From S010-25 sp964466455 (GTDB lineage Bacteria > Pseudomonadota > Gammaproteobacteria > SZUA-229), in assembly GCA_964466455.1 (NCBI GenBank), contig CAYXNL010000025.1, positions 1 through 31,657 of the forward strand: a stretch of DNA of 31,657 nt, given 5' to 3'. A program made the position numbers and the translations under genes. Each line of letters opens with the position of its first letter. Position 1 is the first letter of the stretch. The notes under the pieces are model-generated. The model was not told the DNA's origin, made no database searches, and saw nothing but the letters and a program-made list of their open reading frames with translations. Below are positions 31,549 through 31,657 of the stretch, one piece after another.

Positions 31549-31657
31549 TTAAATCTTCTTAGGCCACCGTCTTGAGGTATGTAACACACGCAGGATTTCA
31601 ACTTTATTATCACGCACCCGATACGGTAAGATAAATGGTGTTCGATCCACCAATAGT
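31549..31657 (-). CDS. RelE/ParE-family toxin, 3' part only (runs off the window)
   Basis: The minus-strand frame entering from the right edge reads LLVDRTPFILPYRVRDNKVE followed by ILRVLHTSRRWPKKI and a stop (31551-31549). This is a classic RelE/ParE C-terminus (TPFILPYRV, then ILRVLHxxRxWP). The start and N-terminal half lie outside the window, so I cannot say whether it is intact. It is a different copy from the degraded toxin at 30986-31162, showing at least two toxin genes of this superfamily close together. Confidence 0.75.
   Translation of the reverse strand, partial: LLVDRTPFILPYRVRDNKVEILRVLHTSRRWPKKI

Overview
This window looks like the chromosome of a Gram-negative gammaproteobacterium with moderate, slightly A+T-leaning composition. 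The evidence is the gene order rpsB-tsf-pyrH-frr-uppS-cdsA-dxr-rseP-bamA-skp-lpxD-fabZ-lpxA, a lipid A and outer-membrane assembly pathway, and the gammaproteobacterial markers CsiV, YggX and a MetR/MetE divergon. I cannot name the genus from sequence alone.

Layout. Positions 1-299 hold a promoter and a structured leader for rpsB. Positions 300-13396 are the rightward translation and envelope block: S2, EF-Ts, a terminator, UMP kinase, ribosome recycling factor, undecaprenyl-PP synthase, CDP-DAG synthase, DXP reductoisomerase, RseP, BamA, Skp, LpxD, FabZ and LpxA. lpxA contains a 100-N scaffold gap whose flanks are the same 55 bp; collapsing it restores an intact 258-residue LpxA, so the gap is almost certainly artificial. 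lpxB does not follow.

Positions 13432-20363 are an accessory housekeeping region: a small NIF3/YqfO-like protein (minus strand), an unrecognised 91-residue protein, a thiopurine methyltransferase, a PreP-type M16C metalloprotease, a stand-alone formyltransferase, an AmrS-like radical SAM enzyme, and YggX. On the opposite strand, meeting YggX tail to tail, is an ATP-grasp ligase preceded by an IscA/HesB-type protein. The formyltransferase, radical SAM enzyme and ATP-grasp ligase have no assigned pathway here and are my best candidate for an undescribed biochemical system.

Positions 22268-25563 are the divergent metR/metE pair. After metE comes a perfect FNR/ANR-type palindrome ahead of a 47-residue arginine-pair microprotein that ends against the convergent mfd-csiV operon.

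Positions 30363-31657 look acquired and decaying. There is an intact, visibly A+T-rich vapBC toxin-antitoxin operon with a well-formed promoter/operator, followed by remnants of a ParD antitoxin and two RelE/ParE-type toxins, and a SEC-C zinc-motif gene broken by an in-frame stop and carrying a 10-base homopolymer.
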